Source of the DNA: Spirosoma agri | GTDB taxonomy: Bacteria > Bacteroidota > Bacteroidia > Cytophagales > Spirosomataceae | Length of the DNA: 64,000 nucleotides | Assembly (NCBI RefSeq): GCF_010747415.1 | Contig: NZ_JAAGNZ010000001.1 | Location: 558,001-622,000, forward strand | Direction: 5' to 3' | In this document: positions 61,955 through 64,000 of the stretch, piece by piece | Numbering within the stretch: position 1 is the stretch's first letter | Layout: each line of letters begins with the position of its first letter | Program-made: the position numbers and the translations under genes | The notes under the pieces: model-generated | Databases searched by the model: none | Seen by the model: only the letters and a program-made list of their open reading frames with translations | Told to the model about the DNA's origin: nothing

Positions 61955-63388
61955 CTACAAACTAGGTGTGGCCGTAACACTCCGTAGCCTCATGAGCGAT
62001 CCTTTCTCAACGCTGTTCTGCGGATTGAGCAGACAGATCTGATTGATAATACCATTCCATCCGGTATGACCACTTAAGTTGATCTCATACGTTCTGAATT
62101 GCCCGTCGCCAATAATCGGGAAGTCGATCTGGCGGTCCGGACCGTCGAGAAAGTCATAATCTTCCGGTTTACGCCAGACCATTCGGGCTATAGTTGCCTT
62201 CGTTGTGAAAGCGGCCTGAATGTAAATCTTCTTCAAATCGGTTGGGTTCCAGTAGACGAACGGGCTACATACCCGGAAGTTTGCCTTCGTTGTATCGACG
62301 CGCTGCCAGCGTACCGCCAGCTCGTTCTGAATAGGTGATCCCTTATCGTTGACGTTGTAATAAAACCATCCCTGACGATCCTGCGTAAATTTGAAATTAG
62401 GGAGCGTGGCCGGACGCGGCTGGCTATACACATACTGCCGAATATCAGCCAGTGAGCCAACGATCAGGGTATACTCGTACTCAAAAACGCCATTATGATC
62501 GATCTGGGCAAATCCGTCAGCGTTCATATACGTACTCGTAACGTCGAGTTCGTTACCTGTCTGACCGGACCCGAACGCATTCGTTTTGAATCGGAACTGG
62601 TTAGGTTGATGCAGACCCACTCCACGCCCGTTGGCGTTAAGCAGTGCTGTCCAGTTTTCGGTCGTGTAATGACTGATCATCTCCCGTTGCGAAATTTCGG
62701 TTACGGCTCCGTTGGTGAACGGCTGATTGCCGGTGTAGGTAACCATGCGGTAGTAGGGCGCGTTGAGATAAACGCAGGGCATCTCCTGAGTCCGGGCGTC
62801 ATATTGGGTCGTATCGAGACGGTTAGCTGTTGTGCGGCTCCGTACGTGGACCGTATTCCCCTGAAGTTCGATCCAGTGCTCCATCACGCAGTCGGCAGGT
62901 TCGTCGAAGAGGGGCCAGATGAGCGGAACCGTTTTGACATACAGCGTATTCTGCCCCTGCTGATAACTGACCACGCGAGCCGGATGGTTATAATAATCAC
63001 CCGTTTGAACAGGGTTCCAGCCCAGATTTCGCCAGAAATAGACCGGATCTTTGCCATTCACCGAGTAGGGGTAAGGACCCGCATACAGTGATGTTTGTAA
63101 CTGGCGACCCAGATCATAGTTATTGACCATGTTTTCCGAACTACCCGCTTCGGAGAGGTAGTTGATCGCTCCGCCCATATTCAGGTCGATCGCTACCCGC
63201 ACTTTGTCGTTGCCGATAAATAGCCGATTCTGGACAACAGGCTGGGTTTGTGGCGGCAGATTTCCCGGATTGGTAGGCGTAGTAGGCGGTGTATACGGAG
63301 CCGTAGCCGGATACTCACGGACACAGGTAAAAGCCAGCATACTAACGACGATACACAGCGAGTACAGGTAGAAGCGTGTTCGGTGCAT
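61955..63388 (-). CDS. Exported protein of unknown function, proline-rich linker
   Basis: 477 residues. Signal region MHRTRFYLYSLCIVVSMLAFTC may be a lipoprotein signal, but the AFTC box is not canonical. A Pro/Thr linker (about 28-50) is followed by a large beta-rich domain: LFIGNDKVRVAIDLNMGGAINYLSEAGS, WIELQGNTVHVRSRTTANR, GRGVGLHQPNQF and YEYTLIVGSLADI. These resemble galactose-mutarotase-like sandwich domains fused in polysaccharide-handling proteins. No catalytic residue can be assigned with confidence. Monocistronic, divergent from carB. Confidence 0.6.
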   Translation of the reverse strand: MHRTRFYLYSLCIVVSMLAFTCVREYPATAPYTPPTTPTNPGNLPPQTQPVVQNRLFIGNDKVRVAIDLNMGGAINYLSEAGSSENMVNNYDLGRQLQTSLYAGPYPYSVNGKDPVYFWRNLGWNPVQTGDYYNHPARVVSYQQGQNTLYVKTVPLIWPLFDEPADCVMEHWIELQGNTVHVRSRTTANRLDTTQYDARTQEMPCVYLNAPYYRMVTYTGNQPFTNGAVTEISQREMISHYTTENWTALLNANGRGVGLHQPNQFRFKTNAFGSGQTGNELDVTSTYMNADGFAQIDHNGVFEYEYTLIVGSLADIRQYVYSQPRPATLPNFKFTQDRQGWFYYNVNDKGSPIQNELAVRWQRVDTTKANFRVCSPFVYWNPTDLKKIYIQAAFTTKATIARMVWRKPEDYDFLDGPDRQIDFPIIGDGQFRTYEINLSGHTGWNGIINQICLLNPQNSVEKGSLMRLRSVTATPSL

Positions 63389-63893
63389 AGATTAAAAAAT
63401 GATTAAATCAAAAATACGACCCTACCCTGCGTTTTCCAACTATTATTATCCACTGACCAGCTGACGGAGCCGTAAGGGGAACAGCTGTGCTCTGACTGAA
63501 ATACAAGGGGCGTACCAAGCCGAAATTACTGTTTATGAATTGAGTGAGGTTTATCGCAGTATTAATTATTGCTACTGGTAACTCTTAGAGTTTGAGTCGG
63601 TACGTGTCGGTCGATCGCTGACAAAGGCCATTTACGGCTCCTGCTAGCCGTTTTTAACAGGCATCGCACGAAAAACGGCATTGACTTACGAACGGATAAT
63701 TTTATCTGTTCAGGTTAATTCTAAAATTCTCCTTTTCCATTCCCCCGTAAACCCCTAATTTTGCAGGATTTTTGACTACCCCATACCGGCTTGACTAGCA
63801 AAAAGCCGGTGTTCGTCACGAGTCAATCGTTCATCATTCATTCGGGACCGCCCGGCCTGGATTCGCCCGCGCGGTTCATTGTCCCGCTGAAAA
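63389..63893. other. 505-bp gap before carB
   Basis: No gene seen. The right part contains a carB promoter-like element and two short inverted repeats (63785-63792 with 63803-63810; 63791-63796 with 63821-63826) that overlap by two bases and so exclude each other, a possible leader structure. The left part has no recognisable signal. Confidence 0.4.
63756..63763 (+). promoter_or_regulatory. carB -7 promoter element
   Basis: TAATTTTG fits TAnnTTTG. The -33 region has T-rich sequence but no TTG. It predicts a leader of about 125 nt before the carB ATG at 63894. Confidence 0.45.
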
Positions 63894-64000
63894 ATGCCTA
63901 AAAACGCTAAAATCCGCTCGGTTCTTATTATCGGTTCTGGTCCTATCGTTATCGGACAGGCTTGTGAGTTTGATTATGCCGGTTCACAGGCGGCCCGCTC
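63894..64000 (+). CDS. carB: Carbamoyl phosphate synthase large subunit (5' end)
   Basis: Only the first 35 codons are inside the window. They read [19 protein letters not shown] and then [14 protein letters not shown], the invariant N-terminus of CarB (an ATP-grasp enzyme making carbamoyl phosphate for arginine and pyrimidines). The gene continues beyond the right edge. No carA is seen upstream in the window. Confidence 0.93.
   Translation, partial: MPKNAKIRSVLIIGSGPIVIGQACEFDYAGSQAAR

Noticed and set aside
1..64000. CRISPR arrays, tRNA or rRNA genes, insertion sequences and prophage genes
   Set aside because: Searched by eye on both strands; no regularly spaced repeats, no tRNA-sized cloverleaf gap, no transposase, integrase or phage structural gene was seen. 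Gaps are mostly below 300 bp.

Overview
The window is a chromosomal segment of a bacterium of the phylum Bacteroidota, most likely order Cytophagales near Spirosoma. The signs are Bacteroidota-type promoters (TTG, about 20 bp, TAnnTTTG), a T9SS C-terminal sorting domain, a DUF3078 outer-membrane protein, a PASTA-tailed FtsI, a roughly 400-residue MraY and many family best-matches. The genus is an inference. Coding density is high, with 62 protein genes (the last cut by the window edge). I saw no rRNA, tRNA, CRISPR, prophage or insertion sequence.

Layout. 1-9.4 kb: rpmB, a small DUF5522 gene, rocD, a metalloprotease with MORN repeats, a three-gene molybdenum hydroxylase (2Fe-2S, FAD and Mo subunits), an Asp-box propeller protein and a weakly conserved sigma/anti-sigma pair. 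9.7-15.3 kb: a DUF2520 protein, then a co-directional set of two GT2 enzymes, a membrane GT-C type glycosyltransferase and an exported SAM hydrolase. 15.4-21.3 kb: a J-domain-like protein, an oligopeptidase B, a DUF3431 protein and an M28 peptidase. 21.4-43.4 kb: the division and cell wall cluster in two blocks, ftsL-ftsI-murE-mraY and murD-ftsW-murG-murC-ftsQ-ftsA-ftsZ. About 7.8 kb separates them. That insert holds a nucleotidyltransferase pair, rplM-rpsI, rpsB, tsf, two tandem ECF sigma factors, a 57-codon ORF, two mechanosensitive channels and a DUF3078 protein.

43.5-54 kb: an AlkD-like protein, accD, a radical SAM protein, a T9SS cargo protein, an enoyl-CoA hydratase, an NTF2-like protein, xylA, a lipoprotein, xylB, a heptose kinase gene and hemE. 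55-64 kb: a GT4 glycosyltransferase, a PadR regulator with two paralogous membrane proteins divergent from an MsbA-like ABC exporter, two exported ferritin-like proteins, a large unidentified exported protein and the start of carB.

The most interesting non-coding signals are: a palindrome covering the expected -33 positions of both divergent promoters at the padR/ABC locus; -7 elements only 4 nt from the start codons of hemE and padR, suggesting leaderless mRNAs; two long palindromes sharing a core sequence; a compound palindrome containing the stop codons of two convergent genes; a 16-bp hairpin upstream of the ferritin-like pair; and a terminator-like hairpin at the predicted 5' end of the rplM mRNA. 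The most interesting gene group is the sigma factor and mechanosensitive channel island inside the split cell-wall cluster.
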